This document shows, in pieces, positions 42,484-51,870 of a stretch of DNA of 64,000 nt (the first letter of the stretch is position 1; the number at the start of each line of letters is the position of its first letter). The DNA lies in assembly GCF_008973465.1 (NCBI RefSeq), contig NZ_WBXN01000004.1, forward strand, positions 1,922,001-1,986,000. The letters run 5' to 3'. Position numbers and translations under genes: made by a program. The notes under the pieces are model-generated. The model did no database searches. It saw only the letters and a program-made list of their open reading frames with translations, and was not told the DNA's origin. This DNA comes from Streptomyces sp. SS1-1 (GTDB lineage Bacteria > Actinomycetota > Actinomycetes > Streptomycetales > Streptomycetaceae).

Positions 42484-43248
42484 TCAGTGGCGTTCCAGGG
42501 CTCGGGGCCGCTCCACGTCAGGGGCGCCGCCGAGCCAGTCCTGGAATTTGCGGCTGGGGACGAGCCAGCGTCGGTCGTGGTGGTAGGAGCGCAGCAGGGA
42601 CTTGGCGCGGGCGCGCGGGCGGCGGCGGTAGAAGCGTTTCGCCCAGGGGGACGTCGGGCGGGCCAGCCGGATGGCGCCGAACAGGGCGACGAACGGGATC
42701 ACCACGCCGAAGAGGGCCACCTTGGCCTTGCCCTTGAACAGGGCGAGCAGGGCGATCAGGAAGTTCCCGCCGATGGTGCCGAGGACCGTCCCCCGGTTCT
42801 GCAACTCCTCGTCGTCGAGTCCGTCGACCCCGAACGGGGCGTAGCCGAGCAGGAGCAGGCCGACGAGCGCGGTCGTGAGCACGACCATCTCGACGCTCTT
42901 GCGGCCGTCCTCGGTCCAGTACACGTCGTCCAGGTGCAGGATCAGCGCGAACTCGTCCATCACCAGGCCGGCGCCCACCCCGAAGACGACGGCGGCCAGC
43001 GCCGAGCCGAAGCCGTGGTGCCCGCCCGCGACCGCGCAGAAGCCGCCGATCACGGTGAGGATGATCCCCGGGACGACGTGGTGGATGTGGACGGAGCCGC
43101 TGCTGATGTTCCGGAAGGGGCCCTTGCCCGCCCGGATGAGGCGGGTGATGACCCGGGTGACGAGGAACGTCACCACGAAGGCGGCCAGGGCCAGGAGCAG
43201 GGGGAGCTTCCCCGGTTCGACGATGTTGCGCTGCCACCAGTCACCCAT
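42484..43248 (-). CDS. integral membrane protein, unknown function
   Basis: The protein has 254 residues with about six membrane helices. A His-rich stretch SGSVHIHHVVPG (about 50-60), GGHHGFG and the acidic-aromatic MDEFALILHLDDVYW between helices are unusual and could bind metal. The C-terminal 60 residues are strongly basic (FYRRRPRARAKSLLRSYHHD) and cytoplasmic. I know this only as a conserved actinobacterial membrane family without role. It lies between cobT and cobS in the opposite direction. Confidence 0.78.
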   Translation of the reverse strand: MGDWWQRNIVEPGKLPLLLALAAFVVTFLVTRVITRLIRAGKGPFRNISSGSVHIHHVVPGIILTVIGGFCAVAGGHHGFGSALAAVVFGVGAGLVMDEFALILHLDDVYWTEDGRKSVEMVVLTTALVGLLLLGYAPFGVDGLDDEELQNRGTVLGTIGGNFLIALLALFKGKAKVALFGVVIPFVALFGAIRLARPTSPWAKRFYRRRPRARAKSLLRSYHHDRRWLVPSRKFQDWLGGAPDVERPRALERH

Positions 43249-43315
43249 GTCCTCAGTGTGGGCGGGACGGGGGTGGGCTGCCCGGCGGGACGGACGTCCG
43301 GGCTACCCTGCGGGC

Positions 43316-44101
43316 GTGTCCATGACCCCACCGCCCGCGCACGGCCTCCGTTTCGCCTTCGGCACGCTGAGCGTGCTCCCGGTACGGGTGGAGCGCTGGG
43401 ACCGGGACGCGGCGCGCGGCGGGATGCTGTGCGCCCCGCTGGTGGGGGTGGTGCTGGGGTGCGGTGCGGCGGTCGTGGCCCTGGTGCTGCTGTTCCTGGG
43501 CGCCGGTCCGCTGCTCGCGGCCGTCGCGGCGGCCGCCGTACCGGCCGTCCTCACCCGGGGGCTGCATCTGGACGGGCTCGCCGACACCGCGGACGGCCTC
43601 GGCAGCGGCAAGCCGGCCGAGGACGCGCTGCGGATCATGAAGCAGTCGGACATCGGGCCGTTCGGTGTGATCACCCTGCTGTTCGTGCTGCTCGCGCAGG
43701 TCGCCGCGCTGGCGCGGCTGTACGGCGACTCGTGGGCCCGGGGCGCCCTGGCGACCGTCGTCGCGGCCGTCACCGCCCGGCTCGCGCTCACCCTCGCCGC
43801 CCGGGCGGGGGTGCCGCCCGCCCGCCCGGAGGGGCTGGGGGCGGCGGTCGCCGGGGTGGTCCCGGCGCGGGCCGCGGCCGGCGTCGCGGCGGCCGTGACC
43901 GTGGTGGCCGCCGCCGCGGGGGCGCTCCTCGGCGCGGACGACGTGGTGCGCACCGGGGTCGCGGTCCTGGCCGCGCTCGGCTGCGCCGAACTGCTGCTGC
44001 GGCACTGCGTCCGCCGCTTCGGCGGGGTCACCGGGGACGTCTTCGGCGGCCTCGCGGAGACGGCGGCCACGACCGCGTTCGTCGTGCTGTCACTGGGCTG
44101 A
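43316..44101 (+). CDS. cobS: adenosylcobinamide-GDP ribazoletransferase
   Basis: The protein has 261 residues from a GTG at 43316; an ATG six bases later is also possible. CobS joins adenosylcobinamide-GDP to alpha-ribazole at the membrane, the last step of cobalamin assembly. FAFGTLSVLPV at the start, LHLDGLADTADGLGSGK (about 82-98, the acidic motif of the family) and MKQSDIGPFGVITLL are diagnostic. Six to seven membrane helices are predicted, with many Ala-Val-Val runs. A 16-bp hairpin follows the gene. Confidence 0.94.
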   Translation: MSMTPPPAHGLRFAFGTLSVLPVRVERWDRDAARGGMLCAPLVGVVLGCGAAVVALVLLFLGAGPLLAAVAAAAVPAVLTRGLHLDGLADTADGLGSGKPAEDALRIMKQSDIGPFGVITLLFVLLAQVAALARLYGDSWARGALATVVAAVTARLALTLAARAGVPPARPEGLGAAVAGVVPARAAAGVAAAVTVVAAAAGALLGADDVVRTGVAVLAALGCAELLLRHCVRRFGGVTGDVFGGLAETAATTAFVVLSLG

Positions 44102-44112
44102 GCCCAGGACGG

Positions 44113-44154
44113 GGGACCGCCGCCCGCCGGCGGACCCGGGCGGGCGGCGGTCCC
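44113..44154. terminator. bidirectional terminator hairpin
   Basis: GGGACCGCCGCCCGCC (44113-44128) pairs perfectly with GGCGGGCGGCGGTCCC (44139-44154). It lies between cobS and the convergent deacetylase-like gene. Confidence 0.85.
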
Positions 44155-44163
44155 TCTCACCGT

Positions 44164-46197
44164 CTACGGCAGCCTCAGCGTCACCGCCGTCTGGAGCAGT
44201 TCCGGCGTCGTCCACGCCGAGCGCATCCCCGCGTACGGGGTGCCGAACGCGGCGGTCCCGAGGAGGAGTTGCTTACGGGTGCCCTCCGGGACGGTCACCG
44301 GGATCTGCACCCCGGAAGGCGCGCTGATGGTGACCTTGGAGCCGACCCGGTAGGCGGTCACCCGGTTCTGGGAGAGGGCGGCCTGCCAGGCGTCACGGCG
44401 TGTGAACTCGGTGCCGATGGCGCTCTGGCGGAGGTTCTCCAGCGGGGTGTTGTCCGCGAACAGGGCGCGGTGGTCGGCGAGCACCTTGTCCAGGACCGGG
44501 TAGAGGATGCGGTCCTCGGCCAGGTTGGACTGGTGGACGTAGTGCGGGCGCGGGTCGTTGGAGATGGCGTGTCCGAGGGCGGCCCGGGCCTCCTGCGGCA
44601 CGATGTGCTCCGCGAACCCGGTCGCGACGTCCAGCGGCTCGTCGAGGCAGGTGGAGGTGGAGCTGGACTCGCAGATGCCGCTGCCGCCGTCGGCCTTCGA
44701 GGTGTAGATCCAGTTGTACTCGTCGGCCATCTCCTCCGCGGTGCCCGTGTTGTAGTACACGTTCATCGGGTAGCGGGGGACGGTGAGCGCCGAGCCGACC
44801 GGGCGCTGGGCGGACTCGCGGGAGTTGTCCGAGGCGATCCACTTGACCCCGTTGTCGGCGAGGGCGCCGGCCAGGTTGGGGTTGTCGTTCGGCTGCTGCG
44901 GGAGGTTCTTCAGGCCCGAGTGCTCGCCGGTGACCAGTTCCGTGCGGTCGAGCGGGAGGCCCTTGGTGACGCCCCAGGTGTGGTTGTCCCGGATCTGCGC
45001 GGAGATCTCCGACCGGCTCATGTACTGGACGGAGCCGTTGGCGTTCTTCGCGCAGCTCCACGGCACGGTCGAGGTGTCCTGCACGCAGCCGAGGAACGGG
45101 TGCGTGTAGGTGTGGTTGATCCAGCGGTACTGGTTGCGGTCGGCGATGAGCCGCGCGGCGAGCGCGTCGGTGCCGCCGTGCTCGGCCTTCCACTCCTCGC
45201 CCGAGCCCGCGTTGTAGACCATGTCCAGCCGGAAGCCGCTCTCGCGCTGCCACTGGGCGGCCCGGACGGCGTCCTGCTCGGTCATCCGGATCGGCGGGGC
45301 CTCCTCGCCGCCGCCCCCGACGCAGTCGATGTCCCCGGGCGTGCAGTTGCGCTCGGTGTCCCAGCGGGCGTCGGGCGCGAAGACGTCGTCGACGTGCACG
45401 GCGAGGTAGTTGCGGGCCTGGCCGAGGTGGACGCCCTGGGTCAGCCACTCGACGATGCCGCGGGCCAGCAGCCGGAACTGCTGCTGGTACTGGTTGTAGG
45501 CGAAGGTGACGACGAGCTGGCGGCGCCCGTCGGCGGCGTACTCGCCGACCAGGCTGCCCCGCCCGGAGCCCCCCGGCACCGGGATGTCGACGTAGCTGGT
45601 GAAGCCGGCCCGGGGCCGGGCCGCGTAGCCGTAACTCTCCGGCACGGACGGGTCGTTGTCCTCGAAGGTGAAGGCGCCGGCCAGATAGCCGAAGGCGCCG
45701 GCCCGGCCCTGCGCGGTGACCGCGGCCTCCTGCCCGTCGAGGCTGCCCGCCCAGCCGCCCTCGGTGGTGTAGTCGAGGCCGACCTCCGGATGGGCCCAGG
45801 TGTAGGCGTCCACCTGCGGGATGCCGAAGGTCCGCTCGAAGTTCTCCAGCGCGGTCTGCTCGGCCGAGCCCGCGCCGAACGGCGCCTCGTGCGGCAGTAC
45901 GACGCCCTGGTACTTGGCGCGCGGGGTGCCGCCGACGGTGTCGCTCAGGAACGCGGCAGTGACGGACGGGCGGTTCGTGTCGTTCAGGTTCACGGTGGTG
46001 TACGGGATGCCGGTGCTCCTCAGCTGTGCCGTGATGGCCTGGACGGCGCTGCCGCCGTCGTCCACCACCAGCACCTTGAGGTCGACGCGCGGCTCGGCCG
46101 CGGCCGAGGCACCGGGCACGCCCAGGCCCAGCGCCAGCAGTCCGGCGGCCGCGGACACGGCGGCCGTCTCTCTCCAACGGTGCGCTCTCTGCGCCAT
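44164..46197 (-). CDS. secreted polysaccharide deacetylase-like protein (CE18/Agd3-like)
   Basis: The protein has 677 residues from the ATG at 46197, with GGAAGGA five bases upstream. The signal peptide ends around ASAAAEP (residue 35). Residues 38-255 are a flavodoxin/GATase-like alpha-beta domain (VLVVDDGGSAVQAI). Residues 260-560 resemble a deacetylase barrel: HVDDVFAPD with Asp270-Asp271, and NHTYTHPF with His362 and His366, the D-D...H-xxx-H metal pattern. The C-terminal 70 residues are beta-rich (VTISAPSGVQIPVTVP). The order matches Agd3-type (CE18) enzymes that remove acetyl groups from aminosugar exopolysaccharides, but that assignment is by motif memory. It is isolated between terminators and is a likely extracellular enzyme. 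Confidence 0.72.
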   Translation of the reverse strand: MAQRAHRWRETAAVSAAAGLLALGLGVPGASAAAEPRVDLKVLVVDDGGSAVQAITAQLRSTGIPYTTVNLNDTNRPSVTAAFLSDTVGGTPRAKYQGVVLPHEAPFGAGSAEQTALENFERTFGIPQVDAYTWAHPEVGLDYTTEGGWAGSLDGQEAAVTAQGRAGAFGYLAGAFTFEDNDPSVPESYGYAARPRAGFTSYVDIPVPGGSGRGSLVGEYAADGRRQLVVTFAYNQYQQQFRLLARGIVEWLTQGVHLGQARNYLAVHVDDVFAPDARWDTERNCTPGDIDCVGGGGEEAPPIRMTEQDAVRAAQWQRESGFRLDMVYNAGSGEEWKAEHGGTDALAARLIADRNQYRWINHTYTHPFLGCVQDTSTVPWSCAKNANGSVQYMSRSEISAQIRDNHTWGVTKGLPLDRTELVTGEHSGLKNLPQQPNDNPNLAGALADNGVKWIASDNSRESAQRPVGSALTVPRYPMNVYYNTGTAEEMADEYNWIYTSKADGGSGICESSSTSTCLDEPLDVATGFAEHIVPQEARAALGHAISNDPRPHYVHQSNLAEDRILYPVLDKVLADHRALFADNTPLENLRQSAIGTEFTRRDAWQAALSQNRVTAYRVGSKVTISAPSGVQIPVTVPEGTRKQLLLGTAAFGTPYAGMRSAWTTPELLQTAVTLRLP

Positions 46198-46550
46198 GGC
46201 GGTCCTTCCCCCCAGAGGATCCCCGGGCGCTCCACGTGGAGGAGCTGCGGAGGATCCATGGAAATCATGCGAAACGGCGAGCGGATCACTCGCCGGAAAC
46301 CACATGAGTGTGACTCAGCTCACCGGCTTCGGGGATCGGGAAGCGATGCGACGCCACGGACGGGTGAACGACCGTAGGAATGAGCGAACGCTCACGCGAG
46401 CGTAGGCTCAGCCGCAGTGTTCGTGCCGTACCGGGGAAGGCCCCGCTGACACCCGCACCGCCAGGTCGGAACTAGGGTCGGCCCTCGGGCCCGGCCGACC
46501 CACACCTTTCGGCCACCGCAACTTCACATCGGAAGCGAGAAATCACCACC
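46198..46550. other. divergent intergenic region upstream of pepA
   Basis: This 353-bp region separates the deacetylase-like gene and pepA. It contains overlapping palindromes at 46381-46403 and a TAGGGT -10 candidate at 46473-46478 for pepA without a clear -35. No gene or aptamer is recognised in it. Confidence 0.55.
46381..46403. promoter_or_regulatory. overlapping palindromes, possible operator
   Basis: TGAGCG-AA-CGCTCA (46381-46394) is a perfect 14-base palindrome of the style bound by TetR-family repressors. ACGCTC-ACGC-GAGCGT (46388-46403) overlaps it. No regulator gene is adjacent. Confidence 0.35.
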
Positions 46551-48086
46551 GTGACTGCTCTGACTCTCAGCACCGCCGCGGCGCCCGGCCTGCGCGCCGA
46601 CGCGCTCGTGATCGGTGTCGCCAAGGGCTCCGGCTCCAAGGGCGCGGGCCTGGTCGTCGCCCCCGGCGCCGAGGCCGTGGACCAGGCGTACGACGGCAAG
46701 CTCGCCGGCATCCTGGAGACCCTCGGCGCCTCCGGCTCCGAGGGCGAGGTGACGAAGCTCCCCGCCCCGTCCGGCTTCAAGACCCCGGTCGTCGTGGCCG
46801 TCGGCCTCGGCACCCTGCCCGAGGACGAGGAGGCCGGCTTCGACGGCGAGGCCCTGCGCAAGGCGGCCGGTGTGGCCGCGCGCGCCCTGACCGGCTCCAA
46901 GAAGGCCGCGTTCGCGCTGCCGCTGGCCGACGCCGCCGACCTCGGCGCGATCGCCGAGGGCGTCCTGCTGGGCGCCTACTCCTTCGACACGTACAAGGAC
47001 GGCTCCGGGGACCGCAAGAACGGCAAGGCGCCCCTCGCCGAGGCCGCGCTGCTCGGCGCCAAGCCCCGCGACAAGGCGCACAAGGCCGCCCTGGAGCGCG
47101 CCACGGCCGTCTCCGAGGAGCTGAACCGCGCCCGCGACCTCATCAACACCCCGCCGAACGACCTCAACCCCGAGTCGTTCGCCGCGATCGCCACGGCGGC
47201 CGCCAAGGAGCACGGCATCAAGGTGCAGGTGCTCGACGAGAAGGCGCTCGCCAAGGGCGGCTACGGCGGCATCCTGGGCGTCGGCGCCGGTTCCGCCTCC
47301 GGCCCGCGCCTGGTGAAGCTGACGTACACGCACTCGCGCAACGCCAAGCACCTCGCGCTCGTCGGCAAGGGCATCACCTACGACTCGGGCGGCATCTCGC
47401 TGAAGCCGGCCGGTCACAACGAGACGATGAAGTGCGACATGAGCGGTGCCGCCGCCGTGTTCGCCGCGGTCGTCGCCGCCGCGCGGCTCGGCCTGGAGGT
47501 CAACGTCACCGGCTGGCTGGCGCTGGCCGAGAACATGCCCTCCGGCTCCGCCACCCGTCCCGGTGACGTGCTGCGCATGTTCAGCGGCAAGACCGTCGAG
47601 GTCCTCAACACCGACGCCGAGGGCCGGCTGGTCCTGGCCGACGCGCTGTGGGCGGCCTCCCAGGAGAAGCCGGACGCCATCGTCGACGTGGCGACGCTGA
47701 CCGGCGCGATGGTGCTGGCGCTCGGCAACCGCACCTTCGGCGTGATGGCCAACGACGACGCGTTCCGCGCCGCCGTCGTGGAGGCCGCCGAGGAGGTCGG
47801 CGAGCCGTCCTGGCCGATGCCGCTGCCGGAGCACCTGCGCAAGGGCATGGACTCCCCGACCGCCGACATCGCCAACATGGGCGAGCGGATGGGCGGCGGC
47901 CTGGTCGCCGGTCTCTTCCTGCGCGAGTTCGTGGGCGAGGGCATCACCTGGGCGCACCTCGACATCGCGGGCCCGGCGTTCAACGAGGGCGGCCCGTTCG
48001 GGTACACCCCCAAGGGCGGCACGGGCTCCGCGGTGCGGACGCTGGTGCGGCTGGCCGAGCTGACGGCCGCGGGCGACCTGGGCTGA
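46551..48086 (+). CDS. pepA: leucyl aminopeptidase (M17 family)
   Basis: The protein has 511 residues from a GTG start. It has an N-terminal macro-like domain (about 1-165) and a C-terminal catalytic domain with VGKGITYDSGGISLKP (metal and substrate loop), the family signature NTDAEGRLVLAD (about residues 347-358), and the catalytic Lys and Arg in these loops. It removes N-terminal residues from peptides in the cytoplasm as a hexamer with two metal ions per subunit. The high Lys and Glu content with strong codon bias suggests good expression. A long hairpin separates it from lpdA. Confidence 0.95.
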   Translation: MTALTLSTAAAPGLRADALVIGVAKGSGSKGAGLVVAPGAEAVDQAYDGKLAGILETLGASGSEGEVTKLPAPSGFKTPVVVAVGLGTLPEDEEAGFDGEALRKAAGVAARALTGSKKAAFALPLADAADLGAIAEGVLLGAYSFDTYKDGSGDRKNGKAPLAEAALLGAKPRDKAHKAALERATAVSEELNRARDLINTPPNDLNPESFAAIATAAAKEHGIKVQVLDEKALAKGGYGGILGVGAGSASGPRLVKLTYTHSRNAKHLALVGKGITYDSGGISLKPAGHNETMKCDMSGAAAVFAAVVAAARLGLEVNVTGWLALAENMPSGSATRPGDVLRMFSGKTVEVLNTDAEGRLVLADALWAASQEKPDAIVDVATLTGAMVLALGNRTFGVMANDDAFRAAVVEAAEEVGEPSWPMPLPEHLRKGMDSPTADIANMGERMGGGLVAGLFLREFVGEGITWAHLDIAGPAFNEGGPFGYTPKGGTGSAVRTLVRLAELTAAGDLG

Positions 48087-48102
48087 CACCCGGTTCGCCG
48101 CC

Positions 48103-48139
48103 GACGGGGCCTCGCACGCGGGTAGGGCGAGGCCCCGTC
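48103..48139 (+). terminator. terminator after pepA
   Basis: GACGGGGCCTCGC pairs perfectly with GCGAGGCCCCGTC across an 11-base loop, 16 bases after the pepA stop. Confidence 0.8.
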
Positions 48140-48341
48140 GCCGTCCGGTCGGGAAGCCGCCGGACGGCGCCGAGTGGGACGTCTCACACACAGGCCCGGC
48201 GTCTCGTTCGGTGTGGACAAGTGCGAAGATGGGGCTCGGCAGGACAGGGCCCCACCAAGGGCCGAAAGAACGAGCGGCCGGACACCAGCCGCCGACCGGT
48301 CACTGGAGACCGGCGTGGCGCACATGCATGGAGGACGTGAC

Positions 48342-49730
48342 GTGGCGAACGACGCCAGCACCGTTTTCGACCTAGTGATCCTCGGCGGTGGTAGTGGCGG
48401 TTACGCCGCGGCCCTGCGCGGAGCGCAGCTGGGCCTGGACGTCGCCCTGATCGAGAAGGACAAGGTCGGCGGCACCTGCCTGCACCGGGGATGCATCCCC
48501 ACCAAGGCCCTGCTGCATGCGGGCGAGATCGCCGACCAGGCCCGCGAGAGCGCGCAGTTCGGTGTGAAGGCCACCTTCGAGGGCATCGACATCGCCGGTG
48601 TCCACAAGTACAAGGACGGCGTGATCGCCGGTCTGTACAAGGGGCTCCAGGGCCTCGTGGCCTCCCGCAAGGTGACGTACATCGAGGGTGAGGGCCGGCT
48701 GTCCTCCCCCACCTCCGTCGACGTGAACGGGCAGCGGGTCCAGGGCCGCCACGTGCTGCTCGCGACCGGTTCCGTGCCGAAGTCGCTGCCGGGCCTGGAC
48801 ATCGACGGCGACCGGATCATCTCCTCGGACCACGCCCTCGTCCTGGACCGCGTGCCGAAGTCCGCGATCATCCTGGGCGGCGGCGTCATCGGCGTCGAGT
48901 TCGCCTCGGCGTGGAAGTCGTTCGGCGCCGACGTCACCGTCATCGAGGGCCTCAAGCACCTCGTCCCGGTCGAGGACGAGAACAGCTCCAAGCTCCTGGA
49001 GCGCGCCTTCCGCAAGCGCGGCATCAAGTTCAACCTGGGCACCTTCTTCCAGAAGGCCGAGTACACCCAGGACGGCGTCAAGGTCACCCTCGCCGACGGC
49101 AAGGAGTTCGAGGCCGAGGTGCTGCTGGTCGCCGTCGGCCGCGGCCCGGTCTCGCAGGGCCTCGGCTACGAGGAGCAGGGCGTCGCGATGGACCGCGGCT
49201 ACGTCCTCGTCGACGAGTACATGCGCACCAACGTGCCGACCATCTCCGCCGTCGGTGACCTCGTCCCGACCCTCCAGCTCGCGCACGTCGGCTTCGCCGA
49301 GGGCATCCTGGTGGCCGAGCGGCTGGCCGGTCTGAAGACCGTCCCGATCGACTACGACGGTGTCCCCCGCGTGACCTACTGCCACCCCGAGGTCGCCTCC
49401 GTCGGCATCACCGAGGCCAAGGCCAAGGAGATCTACGGCGCGGACAAGGTCGTCGCCCTGAAGTACAACCTCGCGGGCAACGGCAAGAGCAAGATCCTGA
49501 ACACCGCGGGCGAGATCAAGCTCGTCCAGGTCAAGGACGGCGCCGTGGTCGGCGTCCACATGGTCGGCGACCGTATGGGCGAGCAGGTCGGCGAGGCCCA
49601 GCTGATCTACAACTGGGAGGCGCTGCCGGCCGAGGTCGCCCAGCTCATCCACGCCCACCCGACGCAGAACGAGGCGCTCGGCGAGGCCCACCTGGCGCTG
49701 GCGGGCAAGCCGCTGCACGCGCACGACTGA
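48342..49730 (+). CDS. lpdA: dihydrolipoyl dehydrogenase (E3)
   Basis: The protein has 462 residues from a GTG at 48342, chosen because GGAGGA lies just upstream and FDLVILGGGSGG follows; the longer open frame to 48174 is not E3-like. E3 reoxidises the lipoyl arm of 2-oxo acid dehydrogenases with NAD. It has the FAD motif GGGSGGYAAALR, the redox pair Cys46 and Cys51 (GGTCLHRGC), the NAD-binding GGGVIGVEFASAW, and the C-terminal HAHPTQNEALGE with the active-site His and Glu. The E2 gene follows after 76 bp, so the two are probably co-transcribed. Confidence 0.96.
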   Translation: MANDASTVFDLVILGGGSGGYAAALRGAQLGLDVALIEKDKVGGTCLHRGCIPTKALLHAGEIADQARESAQFGVKATFEGIDIAGVHKYKDGVIAGLYKGLQGLVASRKVTYIEGEGRLSSPTSVDVNGQRVQGRHVLLATGSVPKSLPGLDIDGDRIISSDHALVLDRVPKSAIILGGGVIGVEFASAWKSFGADVTVIEGLKHLVPVEDENSSKLLERAFRKRGIKFNLGTFFQKAEYTQDGVKVTLADGKEFEAEVLLVAVGRGPVSQGLGYEEQGVAMDRGYVLVDEYMRTNVPTISAVGDLVPTLQLAHVGFAEGILVAERLAGLKTVPIDYDGVPRVTYCHPEVASVGITEAKAKEIYGADKVVALKYNLAGNGKSKILNTAGEIKLVQVKDGAVVGVHMVGDRMGEQVGEAQLIYNWEALPAEVAQLIHAHPTQNEALGEAHLALAGKPLHAHD

Positions 49731-49806
49731 CCCTCGGCCGACGAAGCGACTCCGCGTCCCAGCGACGCCCACAGACTTCCGCAATTCGTAAGGAGCAACC
49801 GAAACC

Positions 49807-51603
49807 ATGGCGGTTTCCGTAACCCTTCCGGCGCTCGGCGAGAGCGTCACCGAGGGCACTGTCACCCGCTGGCTGAAGGCCGAGGGTGAGCGCGTCGAGG
49901 CCGACGAGCCGCTGCTCGAGGTCTCCACCGACAAGGTCGACACCGAGATCCCCTCCCCCGCGTCCGGCGTGCTGTCCTCCATCAAGGTCGCCGAGGACGA
50001 GACCGTCGAGGTCGGCGCCGAGCTGGCCGTGATCGACGACGGCAGCGGTGCCCCGGCCGCCGCCCCGGCCCCGGCCGCCGAGCCCGAGCCCGAGCCCGCC
50101 GCGGCTCCGGAGCCGGCCGCCGCCGCGCCGTCCACCGAGCAGGCCGCCCCGGCGCCCGCCCCGACCGCCGAGGCCGCGTCCGGCGGCGGCTCCGCCGAGG
50201 GCACGGACGTCGTCCTGCCCGCGCTCGGCGAGTCCGTCACCGAGGGCACCGTCACCCGCTGGCTGAAGTCGGTCGGTGACTCCGTCGAGGCCGACGAGCC
50301 GCTGCTCGAGGTCTCCACGGACAAGGTCGACACCGAGATCCCCGCCCCCGCGTCCGGCACCCTGCTGGAGATCGTGGTCGGCGAGGACGAGACGGCCGAG
50401 GTCGGCGCCAAGCTCGCCGTCATCGGTGCCGCGGGTGCCGCTCCGGCGGCCGCCCCGGCGCAGGAGGCCCCGGCCCCCGCCGCCGCCCCGGCTCCGGCCC
50501 AGCCCGCCGCGCCCGCCCCGGCCCCCGCCGCTCCGGCCGCGCCCGCCGCCGCAGCCCCGGCTCCGGCCCAGCCCGCCGCCCCGGCCCCCGCTCCGGCGGC
50601 ACCGGCCCCGGCCCCGGCCGCTCCGGCTCCGGCGAAGGCCCCCGCGGCTCCCGCCGCCCAGGCGACCGACGAGGGCGCCTACGTCACCCCGCTGGTGCGC
50701 AAGCTCGCCGCCGAGCATGGCGTCGACCTGGGCTCCGTCAAGGGCACCGGCGTCGGCGGCCGTATCCGCAAGCAGGACGTCATCGCCGCCGCCGAGGCCG
50801 CGAAGGCCGCCGCGGCCGCTCCGGCGCCCGCCGCCGCTGCCGCCCCGGCCGCCAAGAAGGCGCCGACCCTGGAGGCCTCCCCCCTCCGCGGCCAGACCGT
50901 CAAGATGCCGCGCATCCGCAAGGTCATCGGCGACAACATGGTCAAGGCGCTGCACGAGCAGGCGCAGCTGTCCTCGGTCGTCGAGGTCGACGTCACCCGC
51001 CTGATGCGCCTGCGCGCCCAGGCCAAGGACTCCTTCGCCGCGCGCGAGGGCGTCAAGCTCTCCCCGATGCCGTTCTTCGTCAAGGCGGCGGCCCAGGCGC
51101 TGAAGGCCCACCCGGTCATCAACGCCAAGATCAACGAGGCCGAGGGCACGATCACCTACTTCGACACCGAGAACGTCGGTATCGCGGTGGACTCCGAGAA
51201 GGGCCTGATGACCCCGGTCATCAAGCACGCCGGCGACCTCAACATCGCGGGCATCGCCAAGGCCACGGCGGAGCTGGCGGGCAAGGTCCGCGGCAACAAG
51301 ATCACGCCCGACGAGCTGTCCGGGGCGACCTTCACCATCTCCAACACCGGTTCGCGCGGTGCGCTCTTCGACACGATCATCGTGCCGCCGGGCCAGGTCG
51401 CGATCCTCGGCATCGGTGCCACGGTCAAGCGCCCGGCGGTCATCGAGACCGAGGAGGGCACGGTCATCGGCGTCCGCGACATGACGTACCTGACCCTGTC
51501 CTACGACCACCGCCTGGTGGACGGCGCCGACGCGGCCCGTTACCTGACGGCGGTCAAGGCGATCCTCGAGGCCGGCGAGTTCGAGGTCGAGCTCGGCCTC
51601 TGA
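49807..51603 (+). CDS. sucB: dihydrolipoamide acyltransferase (E2) with two lipoyl domains
   Basis: The protein has 598 residues. Two lipoyl domains (about 2-78 and 132-208) carry the modified lysines Lys43 and Lys173 in identical [10 protein letters not shown] contexts. Ala/Pro linkers (80-130 and 208-290) join them to a peripheral subunit-binding domain (about 292-328, [16 protein letters not shown]). The catalytic domain (about 365-598) has [14 protein letters not shown] near the end. It is usually annotated succinyltransferase SucB. In actinobacteria, however, one E2 serves both pyruvate and 2-oxoglutarate complexes, and the presence of aceE and lpdA here makes an acetyltransferase role at least as likely. 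AAGGAG lies 11 bases before the ATG. Confidence 0.93.
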   Translation: MAVSVTLPALGESVTEGTVTRWLKAEGERVEADEPLLEVSTDKVDTEIPSPASGVLSSIKVAEDETVEVGAELAVIDDGSGAPAAAPAPAAEPEPEPAAAPEPAAAAPSTEQAAPAPAPTAEAASGGGSAEGTDVVLPALGESVTEGTVTRWLKSVGDSVEADEPLLEVSTDKVDTEIPAPASGTLLEIVVGEDETAEVGAKLAVIGAAGAAPAAAPAQEAPAPAAAPAPAQPAAPAPAPAAPAAPAAAAPAPAQPAAPAPAPAAPAPAPAAPAPAKAPAAPAAQATDEGAYVTPLVRKLAAEHGVDLGSVKGTGVGGRIRKQDVIAAAEAAKAAAAAPAPAAAAAPAAKKAPTLEASPLRGQTVKMPRIRKVIGDNMVKALHEQAQLSSVVEVDVTRLMRLRAQAKDSFAAREGVKLSPMPFFVKAAAQALKAHPVINAKINEAEGTITYFDTENVGIAVDSEKGLMTPVIKHAGDLNIAGIAKATAELAGKVRGNKITPDELSGATFTISNTGSRGALFDTIIVPPGQVAILGIGATVKRPAVIETEEGTVIGVRDMTYLTLSYDHRLVDGADAARYLTAVKAILEAGEFEVELGL

Positions 51604-51622
51604 TCGACCGGGTCTCACCCGA

Positions 51623-51658
51623 CGGCGCCCCGCCCGGACTGTTCCGGGCGGGGCGCCG
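51623..51658 (+). terminator. terminator of lpdA-E2
   Basis: A perfect 15-bp stem (51623-51637 with 51644-51658) with a six-base loop lies 19 bases after the E2 stop. Confidence 0.85.
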
Positions 51659-51674
51659 CTGCGTGGCGGCCCGG

Positions 51675-51707
51675 AGGGGCGCGGGGAACCGCGCGACCAG
51701 CCACGAC
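51675..51707 (-). repeat. copy of dispersed Streptomyces intergenic repeat
   Basis: AGGGGCGCGGGGAACCGCGC and then GACCAGCCACGAC is the reverse complement of the element found in tandem at 40047-40173, in a slightly different version. GCGCG and CGCGC arms around GGGAAC form a small hairpin. It follows the E2 terminator. Confidence 0.7.
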
Positions 51708-51870
51708 GAACCGGCGTCCGCCCGACGACACCGGGACCCGAGCTCGATGGCGCCCCCACCACCACTCCGTGTGCGCCTCGTCTCACCTGCACCAAAGCAC
51801 CGCCGTCGGTCCTCCCCGCGGAGCGCAACCGCCGTATTGTCTAAACGTCAACGCGCCCTAAGGAGCTCTC

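Noticed and set aside
42376..46377. Open frame of 1333 codons on the plus strand
   Set aside because: It runs antisense to the membrane protein and the deacetylase-like gene and through cobS in another frame. The translation is a Gly/Arg/Val string without motifs, as expected opposite GC-rich codons.
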